The position numbers and the translations under genes are program-made. A DNA stretch of 64,000 nt. It comes from Streptomyces sp. BK208 (lineage in GTDB: Bacteria; Actinomycetota; Actinomycetes; Streptomycetales; Streptomycetaceae). The notes under the pieces were generated by a model, which was not told the origin of the DNA, searched no databases, and worked only from the letters and a program-made list of their open reading frames with translations. Shown here one piece after another: positions 45,115 to 54,121 of this stretch. Position 1 is the stretch's first letter; each line of letters opens with the position of its first letter. The DNA lies in the NCBI RefSeq assembly GCF_004364245.1, contig NZ_SOAV01000007.1, positions 316,538-380,537 of the forward strand. The letters are read 5' to 3'.

Positions 45115-46539
45115 CTACGACCCGGCGCGCTGAGTCCCGCCGCCGTCACCGTCGTCGCCGCTCGCGTTCTTCGCGTCGTACGACGACGTGCCCTCGTCGA
45201 GCAGCGGCTGCTGCGTCTTGAGGTGGGCCGGGGCGAAGGCGCGCAGCGCGTGGTAGCCGGTGATGACGACCAGGGTGCCGAGCGCGATGCCGCTCAGCGA
45301 GAAGGTGTCGGTGAACTCCATGCTGACGTTGCCGACGCCGATGATGATGCCCGCGGCGGCCGGGACCAGGTTCAGCGGGTTGCGCATGTCCACCTCGGCG
45401 TTGATCCAGATCTGCGCGCCGAGCAGCCCGATCATGCCGTAGAGGATGACGGTGATGCCGCCGAGCACGCCGCCCGGGATCGCGGCCACGACCGCGCCGA
45501 ACTTCGGACAGAGGCCGAAGAGCAGGGCGAAGCCCGCCGCCGCCCAGTACGCGGCCGTCGAGTAGACCCGGGTGGCGGCCATCACGCCGATGTTCTCGGA
45601 GTAGGTGGTGTTGGGCGGGCCGCCGACCGCGGTGGAGAGCACGGAGCCGATGCCGTCGGCCGAGATGGCGGTGCCGAGCCGGTCGTCGAGGTTGTCGCCG
45701 GTCATCTCGCCGACCGCCTTGACGTGCCCGGCGTTCTCGGCGATCAGGGCGATGACGACCGGCAGGGCGACCAGGATCGCCGACCACTCGAAGCTCGGTC
45801 CGTGGAAGGTCGGCAGCCCGATCCAGTCGGCCTGCCCCACGGCGGAGAAGTCCAGCCGCCAGTGGTCGGTGAGCTTGCCGCTGCCGTCCACCGAGTGGAT
45901 CTGGCCGAAGAGCCGGTCGAGGGCCCAGGACAGGACGTACCCGAAGACCAGCCCCAGGAAGATCGCGATCCGGGACCAGAAGCCGCGCAGGCACACCACG
46001 GCCAGACCGGTGAACAGCATCACCAGCAGCGCCGTCCACTGGTCCTGGGGCCAGTAGGTGGACGCGGTGACCGGGGCCAGGTTGAAGCCGATCAGCATGA
46101 CCACCGCGCCGGTGACGACCGGCGGCATGGCCGCGTGGATGATCCGCGCCCCGAACCGCTGCACGGCGAGCCCCACCAGGAACAGCGCGACGCCGACCAC
46201 CAGGACCGCGCCGGTCACCGTGGCGCTGGTGCCGCCCTGCGCCCGGATCACGGCGGCGACACCGACGAAGGAGAGCGAGCAGCCCAGGTAGCTGGGCACC
46301 CGGCCGCGGGTGGCGAGCAGGAAGATGACGGTCGCCACGCCCGACATCATGATCGCGAGGTTGGGGTCGAGGCCCATCAGGACCGGGGCCACGAAGGACG
46401 CCCCGAACATGGCCACCACGTGCTGGGCGCCGAGCCCGGCCGTGCGGGGCCACGAGAGCCGTTCGTCGGGGCGTACCACCGCTCCGGGGGCGGGTACCTT
46501 TCCGTCCCCGTGCAGCTTCCAGCGCACGCCGAGGTCCAT
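45115..46539 (-). CDS. NCS2-family uracil/xanthine permease
   Basis: The 474-residue product has about 14 membrane segments. NCS2 motifs are present: QHVVAMFGASFVAPVLMGLDPN at the N terminus, then ALIAENAGHVKAV with the substrate-binding glutamate in helix 8, and VGGPPNTTYSENIGVMAATRV in helix 10. The sequence is of the UraA (uracil) branch rather than the purine branch. Uptake of uracil would feed the salvage side of the pyrimidine pathway, to which PyrR belongs. No PyrR element was seen in its 184-base leader. Confidence 0.9.
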   Translation of the reverse strand: MDLGVRWKLHGDGKVPAPGAVVRPDERLSWPRTAGLGAQHVVAMFGASFVAPVLMGLDPNLAIMMSGVATVIFLLATRGRVPSYLGCSLSFVGVAAVIRAQGGTSATVTGAVLVVGVALFLVGLAVQRFGARIIHAAMPPVVTGAVVMLIGFNLAPVTASTYWPQDQWTALLVMLFTGLAVVCLRGFWSRIAIFLGLVFGYVLSWALDRLFGQIHSVDGSGKLTDHWRLDFSAVGQADWIGLPTFHGPSFEWSAILVALPVVIALIAENAGHVKAVGEMTGDNLDDRLGTAISADGIGSVLSTAVGGPPNTTYSENIGVMAATRVYSTAAYWAAAGFALLFGLCPKFGAVVAAIPGGVLGGITVILYGMIGLLGAQIWINAEVDMRNPLNLVPAAAGIIIGVGNVSMEFTDTFSLSGIALGTLVVITGYHALRAFAPAHLKTQQPLLDEGTSSYDAKNASGDDGDGGGTQRAGS

Positions 46540-46723
46540 GGTGAGGTTTCGCTTTCTCTGTACGTGAGGTCTGTCCGGACCATTGTCAGGGGTAACCCGG
46601 CGTGCTCACGTCCCGCGCCCCCGCTGACCAGCACCTTCCCCCGGGTTCCCGGTGAGCGTCCGCTTAGGATGAAGGGGAACCGCTGTACGTGAGCACCGCC
46701 GAGCACCACCAGGAGTCCCGCCA

Positions 46724-47182
46724 GTGACCGCCGAAGCCCCCACCGCACCCGCCCTGTCCTACGGGCGGCTCGTCCCCGTCACCGTCCACTTCGACGACCT
46801 CGACGCGCTCGGGCTGCTGCACAACGCGCGCTACCCCGTCATGGTCGAGCGGGCCTGGACCGAGCTGTGGGCCGGGCACGGCGTCCGCTTCGAGGGCGAC
46901 TGGGCGGCGGCCGGCGACGCCTGCAACGCGGTCAGGGAACTGACGATCAGCTACGAGGCGCCGGTCACCAGGCCCGGAGGGTACGCCGTCCACCTGTGGC
47001 TGGACCGGCTGGGCACCACCGGACTGACCTACGGCTTCCGCTTCTGCTCGGCGGACGGCGCCACCACCTACGCCCACGGCACCCGCGTGCTGGTCCGGCT
47101 GGACTCCGGGACGCTGCGCCCGGCGCCGTGGAGCGAGGCGTTCAGGACTGCCGGTCGGGCACTTCTGCGGCCGACGGACTGA
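46724..47182 (+). CDS. 4HBT-type acyl-CoA thioesterase
   Basis: The 152-residue hotdog-fold product has the active-site segment FDDLDALGLLHNARYPVMVERAW, with the catalytic aspartate. YEAPVTRPGGYAVHLWLDRLGTTGLTYGF follows. This is the YbgC/FadM-like branch that cleaves acyl-CoA or acyl-ACP thioesters. The GTG at 46724 is preceded by GGAG. Its last 41 bases overlap the end of the convergent MFS gene, so transcripts of the two are antisense to each other there. Confidence 0.88.
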   Translation: MTAEAPTAPALSYGRLVPVTVHFDDLDALGLLHNARYPVMVERAWTELWAGHGVRFEGDWAAAGDACNAVRELTISYEAPVTRPGGYAVHLWLDRLGTTGLTYGFRFCSADGATTYAHGTRVLVRLDSGTLRPAPWSEAFRTAGRALLRPTD

Positions 47183-48353
47183 TCGTCGGCCGGTTGCGGT
47201 CCCCGGACCGCAGCACCCGCGCGAACGCCACCAGGCAGCAGGCCAGCACGGTCACCAGACCGAACGACACCACCAGGCTGGTCGCCTGGGCCAGGCCGCC
47301 GATCGCGCTCGGCGCGACCAGCCCCGAGGTGTACGTGATGGTGGCAACGCCCGCGATGGCCAGGCTCGGGTTGGAGCCGGCCCGGCCGGCGGCGGCGAAG
47401 CACAGCGGCACGACCACGGCGATGCCGAGACCCATCAGCGCGAAGCCGGTCATCGCCACCGCCGGGTGGCCGCCGACCACGACGAGCAGCCCGCCCAGGG
47501 TGGCCAGCACACCGCTCACCCGGACGGTCCGCACCGCGCCGAACCGGTCCACCACCTTGTCACCGGCGAGCCGGGCCACCGCCATCGTGAGCGTGAAGCC
47601 CGTCGTGCACGCCGCCGCGAGACCGGCGGAGGTCTCCAGCTCGTCGCGCAGGTAGACCGCCGACCAGTCCAGGCTGGCACCCTCCGCGAACACCGCGCAG
47701 AAGCCGACCGCGCCGATGAGCAGCGCCGACCTGGGCGGCAGGGCGAAGCGCGGCGGCGGGTCCTCGTCCTCGGCGGGCTGGAGGTCCAGGACCCAGGCGC
47801 AGGCGACCAGGCCCGTCACGGTCAGCACCGCGGCCGCCAGGAGGTGGTGCGTCCGGGCGTCCGCGCCCAGATGGGCCGCGAGCGTACCGGCCGCCGAACC
47901 GATCAGTGCGCCGGTGCTCCACATGCCGTGCAGCCCGGACATGATCGACTTGTCGAGCCGGTTCTCGATCTCGACGCCGAGCGCGTTCATGGCCACGTCC
48001 GACATGCCCGCCGAGGCGCCGTAGACGAACAGCGCGAGGCACAGGGTGAGCAGGTTCGGCGCGAGGGAGGGCAGCACCAGCGCCAGCGTCCACAGGGCCA
48101 GCAGACCGCGCAGGGCGGCCCGGGCGCCGAAGCGGTGGCTGACGCTCCCGGCCAGCGGCATGGCGAGGGAGGCGCCGAGCGCCGGGAAGGCCAGCGCCAG
48201 CCCCAACTGGCCCGCGCTCACCCCGGCGTGGTCCTGGATCCACGGCACCCGGGTCGCGAAGGAGCCGGTGACGGCGCCGTGCACGGCGAACACGGCCGCC
48301 ACCGCGTACCGGGCGCGCTTCACCTCGCCTCGCCCGTACAGCCCTGTGCTCAT
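47142..48353 (-). CDS. MFS transporter (YbjJ-like)
   Basis: The 403-residue product has 12 predicted membrane helices. Characteristic segments are HGAVTGSFATRVPWIQDHAGVSAGQLGLAL and GASAGMSDVAMNALGVEIE, typical of the YbjJ/fucose-permease-like branch. The gene is divergent from the ROK regulator gene, with a palindromic operator between them, so it is likely that regulator's target. Substrate unknown, possibly a sugar or small metabolite. It overlaps the thioesterase gene by 41 bases at the 3' end. Confidence 0.9.
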   Translation of the reverse strand: MSTGLYGRGEVKRARYAVAAVFAVHGAVTGSFATRVPWIQDHAGVSAGQLGLALAFPALGASLAMPLAGSVSHRFGARAALRGLLALWTLALVLPSLAPNLLTLCLALFVYGASAGMSDVAMNALGVEIENRLDKSIMSGLHGMWSTGALIGSAAGTLAAHLGADARTHHLLAAAVLTVTGLVACAWVLDLQPAEDEDPPPRFALPPRSALLIGAVGFCAVFAEGASLDWSAVYLRDELETSAGLAAACTTGFTLTMAVARLAGDKVVDRFGAVRTVRVSGVLATLGGLLVVVGGHPAVAMTGFALMGLGIAVVVPLCFAAAGRAGSNPSLAIAGVATITYTSGLVAPSAIGGLAQATSLVVSFGLVTVLACCLVAFARVLRSGDRNRPTISPSAAEVPDRQS

Positions 48354-48407
48354 GGTCCACCCCTCCGTGTCTCCGGCGCGCGGCAGTGTGGCAGCGCGGG
48401 GCGTAAA

Positions 48408-48430
48408 CTATCAGGGAGCCTGCCTGATAG
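48408..48430. promoter_or_regulatory. ROK operator between the MFS and ROK genes
   Basis: CTATCAGG (48408-48415) and CCTGATAG (48423-48430) form an 8-bp perfect inverted repeat with a 7-base spacer in the 130-base divergent region. The sequence is more AT-rich than its surroundings. The position suits binding of the ROK repressor over both promoters. Confidence 0.75.
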
Positions 48431-48483
48431 ATAGTGGATTACCGGCGTGCGCCTCCACGCCACCGATCTGGAAGGATCCCGGC

Positions 48484-49683
48484 ATGCCCGCATCCCCGAG
48501 CACCGCCCGGGCCATCAACGACCGGCTCGCCCTCCATCTGCTGCAGCAGGAGGGCCCGTTGACGGCAGGCCAGTTGAAGCAGCTGACCGGCCTGTCCCGG
48601 CCCACCGTCGCCGACCTCGTCGAACGCCTCACCGTCTCCGGGCTGATCGAGGTGGCGGGGGAGTCCGGCGAGCAGCGCCGCGGGCCCAACGCCAAGCTGT
48701 ACGGCATCGTCGCCGAGCGCGCCTACCTCGCCGCCCTCGACGTGCGCACCGAAGGGGTCGCCGTCCTCGTCTCCGACCTGCTCGGCCGGGTGCTGGCCGA
48801 GGCGTCCGGACCGATCGACGACCACACCGGCACCGGTCCCGCCGTGGAGCAGGCGGTGAGCCTGGTCGAGCGGGCGGCGAAGGAGGCGGGCGCCGACCGG
48901 CTGCACACCGTCGGCATCGGTGCCCCCGGCCTGATCGACCCGGCGGGCGGCGAACTGCGCGACTCCATGGGCCTGCCCGAGTGGCACCGGCGCCTGATGG
49001 CCGCCCTCCAGGAGAAGTTCCCCGAGGCGCGCGTGGGCGTGGAGAACGAGACCAACCTCGCCGCCCTCGCCGAGCAGCGTGACGGAGCCGCCCGGGACCG
49101 GGACACCTTCGTCCTGCTGTGGCTAGGGCTCGGCATCGGCGCCGCCGTCGTCCTGGACGGCACCCTGCGCCGGGGGGTCTCCGGAGGCGCGGGCGAGATC
49201 GGCTTCATGCCGGTGCCGGGTACCGCGGGCCTGCCCTCCGCGACCGACTGCGACGGCGGCTTCCACTCCGTGGCGGGCGCGGCGGCGGTGACCGCGCTCG
49301 CCGCGGAGCACGGGGTGACGGCACGGCCCACCGGTCCCGAGCCGCACGCCGCCGCGCTGGTCCGCGAGGCGGTGCGGCGCTCGTCCACCGGGGCGGACCC
49401 GGCCGCCGAGCGCTTCCTCGACGCGCTCGCCGACCGCGTCGTCCTCGGCGCCGCCGCCGTCGTCTCCGTCCTGGACCCGGGCTGCCTGGTCCTCGCCGGC
49501 GAGATCGGCCGGGCCGGTACCGACGCCCTCGCCGACCGCGTCCAGCGCCGTCTCACCCGGATGTCCCCGCTGGCCACGGAGGTACGGCCCAGCACCCTGG
49601 GCGGCGGCGCGGTCCTGCGCGGCGCCCTGCTCACCGCCCGCGACCGCGCCCAGGACGATCTCTTCGGCCCGCCGGAGCGATGA
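48484..49683 (+). CDS. ROK-family transcriptional repressor
   Basis: The product has 399 residues. An N-terminal winged HTH (about 8-75, GPLTAGQLKQLTGLSRPTVADLVERLTVSGLIEVAGE) precedes a sugar-kinase-like ROK domain (about 85-385). The kinase residues are changed: the usual ND is replaced in VENETNLAAL, and the zinc motif CxCGxxGC is missing (TDCDGGFHS). It is therefore a DNA-binding sensor without kinase activity. The ATG at 48484 has AAGGA upstream. It is divergent from an MFS transporter gene with an operator between, a standard local-regulator arrangement. Confidence 0.9.
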   Translation: MPASPSTARAINDRLALHLLQQEGPLTAGQLKQLTGLSRPTVADLVERLTVSGLIEVAGESGEQRRGPNAKLYGIVAERAYLAALDVRTEGVAVLVSDLLGRVLAEASGPIDDHTGTGPAVEQAVSLVERAAKEAGADRLHTVGIGAPGLIDPAGGELRDSMGLPEWHRRLMAALQEKFPEARVGVENETNLAALAEQRDGAARDRDTFVLLWLGLGIGAAVVLDGTLRRGVSGGAGEIGFMPVPGTAGLPSATDCDGGFHSVAGAAAVTALAAEHGVTARPTGPEPHAAALVREAVRRSSTGADPAAERFLDALADRVVLGAAAVVSVLDPGCLVLAGEIGRAGTDALADRVQRRLTRMSPLATEVRPSTLGGGAVLRGALLTARDRAQDDLFGPPER

Positions 49684-50005
49684 CCCGCCGAGCCGGCGGG
49701 AGGCTCACGCAGGGGGCGGCCGGCGCCGTCAGCACCGGGCGGCGCTCCGTCGTCGCCTCACGGAACGCGCGGTGGGCCTTCCCCGCGAGCGGCATGTTCA
49801 CCACGGCCCGCCGGCGTCCCGTCGCGCTCGGACGGGCGCGGGCCGGCGAAGCGAAGCCGCGCACCCCGGGACCACCCGGGCCGGGTGTCCGCCCGGCGGG
49901 ACCGCCCGGAACCCGCGGCATGTGACGGCGTGCGGGTGAGCGAGTGGGGAGACCCGGCGGCGGGCAAGGGCCTTCGTCACCGCCGCCGGGCCCGTTCGGG
50001 TGGGG
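49684..50005. other. Gene-poor stretch after the ROK gene with the chitinase terminator
   Basis: A GC-rich 322-base stretch. A strong stem (CCCGGCGGCG at 49953-49962 with CGCCGCCGGG at 49981-49990) lies just after the chitinase stop. An 81-codon frame on the plus strand overlaps the ROK stop (ATGA at 49680), but its composition is Arg/Gly/Pro-rich low complexity and I do not call it a gene. Confidence 0.55.
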
Positions 50006-52375
50006 TCAGCAGGCGCCGAGGTCCTGCCAGACACCCCATTCACCGGTGGTCCCGGGCTTCTCGCCCTTCGTCCACCACTTGGACTTCCACGTGTGCCCCT
50101 GGTGGGACACGGTGCTGCCACCGCCGTACGAGGCGGCCGCGTCCCAGGCCGGGGCGGCGCACTGCCCGGTGCCACCCGTCGGACTGGGTCCGGGCTCAGG
50201 GGACCCGGTGCCCGTGGGCGTCGGGGTCGGCGTCTGCGTCCCCGGGGTCACCACGGTCGTACCCCGGCCGAGGTCGCCGGCCAGGGCGTACTGCTTGCCG
50301 CCGATCGTCACCGTCCAGTTCGACGGGGTCGACACCGGCAGGTAGTAGTTGAACGCCAGGTCGACGGTCGCGCCCGGCGCCAGCGACTGCCAGGCCGGAA
50401 GCTTCAGCGACACCCGGTGGAAGTCGCCCTTCAGACCGCCCGCGTTGCCGCCCGTGTGACCGCTGCTGATCACCTTGGTGCCGAAACCGGACTGGTCGGA
50501 GGCGTTCCCCGGGGCCGAGGTCCCGTAGTCGAACTGGAACTCCGTGCCGCCCGGCAGCGTGGACCCGGTGTTGTTCGTGATCCGCAGCTTGGGCGTGATC
50601 GGGTAGTTGGAGTCGCCCAGCTTGAAGTCCGTGAACTCCACGCCCACGTCCACGGCCTCCGCCGGCAGGTCCGCGTTGGATTTCCGCGCGCCGTACGGCG
50701 CGGCCGACTTGAACGTGTCGTACATCAGCGAGGTGAGGGTGTCGCCCGCCTCGTACTGGCCCTTGGCGGCGTTCCAGCCGTAGTCGCCGGCGAGTTCCCA
50801 GATCATCGCACCGCCGATGCCGCGGTCCACCACGTAGTCGGCCTTGGTCCCGACCGACTGCTCGTCCTCCGTGGAGAGGAAGACCTTCTTCTCGGCGTTC
50901 CACAGCCAGGGCGCGACCAGCGTCGCGTCGTACTTGCGGGCGTACGTGCCCGTCAGCTTCGTGTCCGCCGGGAAGCCGTAGTCGGTGACGTAGTCGCCGA
51001 CGATGCCCTTCTCCAGGTTCTTGGCGTGCCACATCGGGTTGGAGCCCGCCGGGGACTCCTTGCCGCCGGTGTCGAGGTCGTGCCAGAGGTTGTCGATGCC
51101 GACGGCGCCGTCACCGCACTTGGCCAGGCCGGAGCCCGCCGGGCAGGAGGAGGCGGACGCCTTGCCCCACAGTCCGTCGGTCCCGCCCTGGACGTTCTTG
51201 TGGCCGCGCGTGTAGTACGGCAGGCCGATGTTGATGCGGCCGGCCGGCATGGAGCCGCGGAAGTAGTGGTAGGCCCAGTCGGTGTTGAGGTAGCCGACGC
51301 CGCCGTACTGGGCGCTGCCGTAGACGCCCGCGGCGGCCAGCTCGGCGTCCCTGCCGTCGTCGAAGAGCGAGGCGTTCGGGCCGACGTACTCGTTCCAGGC
51401 GCCGTGCAGGTCGTACGACATGATGTTGACGTAGTCCAGGTACTTCTGGACCTGGAAGGTCTCCATGCCGCGCAGCAGGTAACCGGAGGACGGCGCGGCC
51501 ACGGAGAGGAGGTAGTGCCTGCCGTCGGCGGCGCCCGCGCGGTCGAGCTTCTCGCGCAGCGTCTTCATCAGCGCCGCGTAGCCCTTGACCAGTCCGGCCC
51601 GGCGGCCGTTCGCGAAGGACCAGTCGAGCGGGTTGCCCGCGTCCTTCATCGTGGTCGGGTACTCGTAGTCGATGTCGACGCCGTTGAAGCCGTACTTGCG
51701 GACGAAGTCGACCGCCGAGTCCGCGAAGGTGTCGATGCCGGTCTGGTTGACCGAGCCGTCGGCCTTGGTGGCCATCGAGTAGAAGCCGCCCGAGTCCACG
51801 CGTGAGCCGTCGTCCGCGAAGTAGCCGCCCGTCTCGGCCCAGCCGCCCACCGAGATCATCGTCTTGACGTCCGGGTGCTGCTTCTTGAACTTGTTGAGCA
51901 GGTTGAAGTGACCCTTGTAGGGGAGGCCCGGGTCCATCTCGGCGCCCGCGACCCCGGGCCAGGTCATGCCGGTCGCCGCGTTCTTCTCGCCGTCCGAGCC
52001 CACGGAGAGCCGGTTGCCGCCGTCGACGTGCGCGAAGGCGTAGTTGATGTGGGTGATCTTGTCCCACGGGATGTCCGAGGCGAGGTAGGCCGGCGTGCCG
52101 TCCTTGCCCGTACGCCAGCCGGTGAAGTAGCCGATCACCCGGCGCGGATGGTCGGCGCCCATCTTCTCCCGGCCCGCCGAGTCGTAGACCGAGCAGTAGG
52201 GGACGTCCGTGCCGGGGGTCCGGTAGAGCCCGTCGGGTCGACAGGACTCCTGGTCGGCGGCTTGCGACGCGGTGGCCGGAAGACCGGCGAGCAGCAGGCC
52301 GGCCACGGCGGCGACCGCCGCGAACAGGGCCGGACCCGCTCTGTGGCGGGATCTGGAGCGTGACGGGGAAGGCAC
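50006..52375 (-). CDS. Secreted family 18 chitinase with chitin-binding domain
   Basis: The 789-residue product has a Sec signal peptide (basic start, AVAGLLLAGLPATASQA). The GH18 catalytic domain carries the acid-base motif FNGVDIDYEYP, with SVGGWAETGG and NIMSYDLHGAWNEYVG. A second beta-sandwich domain (VEFTDFKLGDSNYPITPKLRI) is followed by a Thr/Pro linker and a C-terminal CBM5/12 chitin-binding module (APAWDAAASYGGGSTVSHQGHTW). It degrades chitin outside the cell to chitobiose. The upstream DasR-like site links it to N-acetylglucosamine control. Confidence 0.95.
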   Translation of the reverse strand: MPSPSRSRSRHRAGPALFAAVAAVAGLLLAGLPATASQAADQESCRPDGLYRTPGTDVPYCSVYDSAGREKMGADHPRRVIGYFTGWRTGKDGTPAYLASDIPWDKITHINYAFAHVDGGNRLSVGSDGEKNAATGMTWPGVAGAEMDPGLPYKGHFNLLNKFKKQHPDVKTMISVGGWAETGGYFADDGSRVDSGGFYSMATKADGSVNQTGIDTFADSAVDFVRKYGFNGVDIDYEYPTTMKDAGNPLDWSFANGRRAGLVKGYAALMKTLREKLDRAGAADGRHYLLSVAAPSSGYLLRGMETFQVQKYLDYVNIMSYDLHGAWNEYVGPNASLFDDGRDAELAAAGVYGSAQYGGVGYLNTDWAYHYFRGSMPAGRINIGLPYYTRGHKNVQGGTDGLWGKASASSCPAGSGLAKCGDGAVGIDNLWHDLDTGGKESPAGSNPMWHAKNLEKGIVGDYVTDYGFPADTKLTGTYARKYDATLVAPWLWNAEKKVFLSTEDEQSVGTKADYVVDRGIGGAMIWELAGDYGWNAAKGQYEAGDTLTSLMYDTFKSAAPYGARKSNADLPAEAVDVGVEFTDFKLGDSNYPITPKLRITNNTGSTLPGGTEFQFDYGTSAPGNASDQSGFGTKVISSGHTGGNAGGLKGDFHRVSLKLPAWQSLAPGATVDLAFNYYLPVSTPSNWTVTIGGKQYALAGDLGRGTTVVTPGTQTPTPTPTGTGSPEPGPSPTGGTGQCAAPAWDAAASYGGGSTVSHQGHTWKSKWWTKGEKPGTTGEWGVWQDLGAC

Positions 52376-52412
52376 AGTCGGTTCCTCTCCACGGAAGTTG
52401 CGCAGACCCTAG

Positions 52413-52428
52413 AGAGGACTAGACCAGT
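52413..52428 (-). promoter_or_regulatory. DasR-responsive element of the chitinase gene
   Basis: Read on the minus strand, ACTGGTCTAGTCCT matches the dre consensus AGTGGTCTAGACCACT closely. It lies 38 bases before the chitinase start, in the usual position for Streptomyces chitinase genes. A partial second copy (TCTCTAGGGTCT) lies nearer the gene, as in the direct repeats of these promoters. Confidence 0.8.
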
Positions 52429-52593
52429 GAGTCAATAGGTATGGACCAATCTCAAGGCGTCGGCGCGGCCGTGCAGTTGGGTCGCCGTGGCGCGCCCCGG
52501 CCGCCGGGATCCGGGTGTCCTGTGAGCCACCCCACACGCACTGTCCGTATGGAGGGGGATCAGTCGTGGCAGACTGGCCCTGTACCAGAAGCA

Positions 52594-52720
52594 GCGCACT
52601 CCGGGGTCGGTGAAAGTCCGAACCGGCGGTTACAGTCCGCGACCCGGTCGCCTCCAGCGACCGGTTGACCAGGTGAAATTCCTGGACCGACGGTTAAAGT
52701 CCGGATGGGAGGCAGTGCGC
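52594..52720 (+). ncRNA. FMN riboswitch (RFN element)
   Basis: The leader of ribE has the conserved RFN parts in order: GGGGTCGGTGAAAGTCCGAACCGGCGGTTACAGTCC, a variable stem, CAGGTGAAATTCCTGGACCGACGGTTAAAGTCCGGATGGGAGGCAGTGCG. The closing P1 stem pairs GCGCACTCC-like sequence with the final GGCAGTGCG. FMN binding represses the riboflavin operon that starts 158 bases downstream. The region 52720-52877 would hold the expression platform. Confidence 0.96.
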
Positions 52721-52877
52721 GGCGGGCGAGCACACGTGCGCGCCGCCGATCTCTGGGGCGCGTCCGTCACGGGCGGGCCCCGTCCGGCGTCGTCGTTCCC
52801 GGTGTTCCCGCTCGTCCCTTCTGTCGTTCGTCGACAGCCCCGGAGTCCGTGCCCGAAGAGGCAGGAGGACCCGGGAA

Positions 52878-53480
52878 GTGTTCACCGGAATCGTCGAAGA
52901 GCTGGGCGAGATCACCGCCGTCGAGACCCTCGACGACGCCTGTCGCTTCCGCCTGCGAGGCCCCGCCGTCACCGAAGGGGCCCGGCACGGGGACTCCATC
53001 GCCGTCAACGGCGTCTGCCTCACGGTCGTCGACCACGAGGGCGACGAGTTCACCGCCGACGTGATGGCCGAGACCCTGAACCGCTCCAGCCTCGGCGTCC
53101 TCGCCGTCGGCTCCCGCGTCAACCTGGAGCGCCCCACCGCCGTCGGCGCCCGGCTCGGCGGCCACATCGTGCAGGGACACGTCGACGGCACCGGCGAGAT
53201 CCTGGAGCGCACGCCCTCCGAGCACTGGGAGATCGTGAAGATCTCCCTGCCCGCCGGTCTCGCCCGCTATGTCGTGGAGAAGGGCTCCATCACCGTCGAC
53301 GGCATCAGCCTCACCGTCGTCGACGCGGGCCCCGACTTCTTCACCGTCAGCCTCATCCCCACCACCCTCGCCCTGACCACGCTCGGCATCAAGCAGAGCG
53401 GCGACCCGGTCAACCTCGAGGTCGACATCATCGCCAAGTACGTCGAGCGGCTGCTCGGCACGCAGGGGGGCACCCGGTGA
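52878..53480 (+). CDS. ribE: Riboflavin synthase alpha subunit
   Basis: It converts two 6,7-dimethyl-8-ribityllumazine molecules to riboflavin. The 200-residue product starts MFTGIVEELGEI (GTG start with AGGAGG upstream). It has two lumazine-binding repeats, with SIAVNGVCLTVV in the first and SITVDGISLTVV in the second, and ends with KYVERLLG. It is the first gene after the FMN riboswitch, and its stop overlaps the start of the transporter gene (GTGA). Confidence 0.97.
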   Translation: MFTGIVEELGEITAVETLDDACRFRLRGPAVTEGARHGDSIAVNGVCLTVVDHEGDEFTADVMAETLNRSSLGVLAVGSRVNLERPTAVGARLGGHIVQGHVDGTGEILERTPSEHWEIVKISLPAGLARYVVEKGSITVDGISLTVVDAGPDFFTVSLIPTTLALTTLGIKQSGDPVNLEVDIIAKYVERLLGTQGGTR

Positions 53481-54121
53481 ACTGGCTCAACTCCGAGGCG
53501 TTCACGCTCTTCGACCAGCACATCAAGTGGTCGGACATGATCGGCAACGTGATCGGCCTGCTCGGCCTCGCGCTCGGCTGGCGGCGCTCGATCTGGACCT
53601 GGCCCGTGCAGTTCGTCTCCGGGCTCGTCCTCTTCGCGGCCTTCGCCACGGCCCACCTCTCCGGCAGCGCCGGCAAGCAGATCGTCGTCATGGTCGTCGC
53701 CGCCTGGGGCTTCTGGCAGTGGAACCGCGGCCGGCAGCGGACGCAGGACGGCTCCGTCGCCGTACGGTTCGCCACCTGGCGCGAACGCGGCGCGCTGGCC
53801 GCCGCCGCCGCCGTCGGCACCCTCGTGGTCGGCGCCCTGTTCACCGCCTACCCCACCCTCTCCTGGGACCCCTGGCCGGACGCGTACATCTTCGTCGGCA
53901 CCGTCGTCGCCATGTACGCCCAGGCCCGCGGCATGGTCGAGTTCTGGTTCGCCTGGCTGCTGGTCGACCTCGTCGGCGTCCCGCTGAACTTCGCCAACGG
54001 CTTCGCCTTCTCCGGCTTCGTCTACGTCCTCTACGGCGCGCTCGTCCTGTGGGGCCTGCGCGACTGGTGGCTGCGCTCGCGCAACGCGGCCCGCCCCCTC
54101 CCGGAAGGAGCGCCCGCATGA
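53477..54121 (+). CDS. ribM: PnuC-family riboflavin transporter RibM
   Basis: The 214-residue product has about seven predicted membrane segments with PnuC-type features (IGNVIGLLGLALGWRRSIWTWPVQFVSG, MYAQARGMVEFWFAWLLVDLVGVPLNF). In Streptomyces davawensis and Corynebacterium the PnuC-like protein under an FMN riboswitch is RibM, a riboflavin facilitator, not a nicotinamide riboside transporter. The gene context here (riboswitch, ribE upstream, ribBA downstream with 4-base overlaps) supports RibM. Confidence 0.88.
   Translation: MNWLNSEAFTLFDQHIKWSDMIGNVIGLLGLALGWRRSIWTWPVQFVSGLVLFAAFATAHLSGSAGKQIVVMVVAAWGFWQWNRGRQRTQDGSVAVRFATWRERGALAAAAAVGTLVVGALFTAYPTLSWDPWPDAYIFVGTVVAMYAQARGMVEFWFAWLLVDLVGVPLNFANGFAFSGFVYVLYGALVLWGLRDWWLRSRNAARPLPEGAPA

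Noticed and set aside
46540..46723. PyrR-binding element in the uracil permease leader
   Set aside because: A GGTCCGGACAG...CAGAGA stretch looked suggestive, but it does not keep the order or spacing of the loop seen before pyrR.
49680..49925. 81-codon ORF overlapping the ROK stop by ATGA
   Set aside because: The overlap looks like coupling, but the product is Arg/Gly/Pro-rich low complexity, has no ribosome binding site beyond chance and no recognisable domain.
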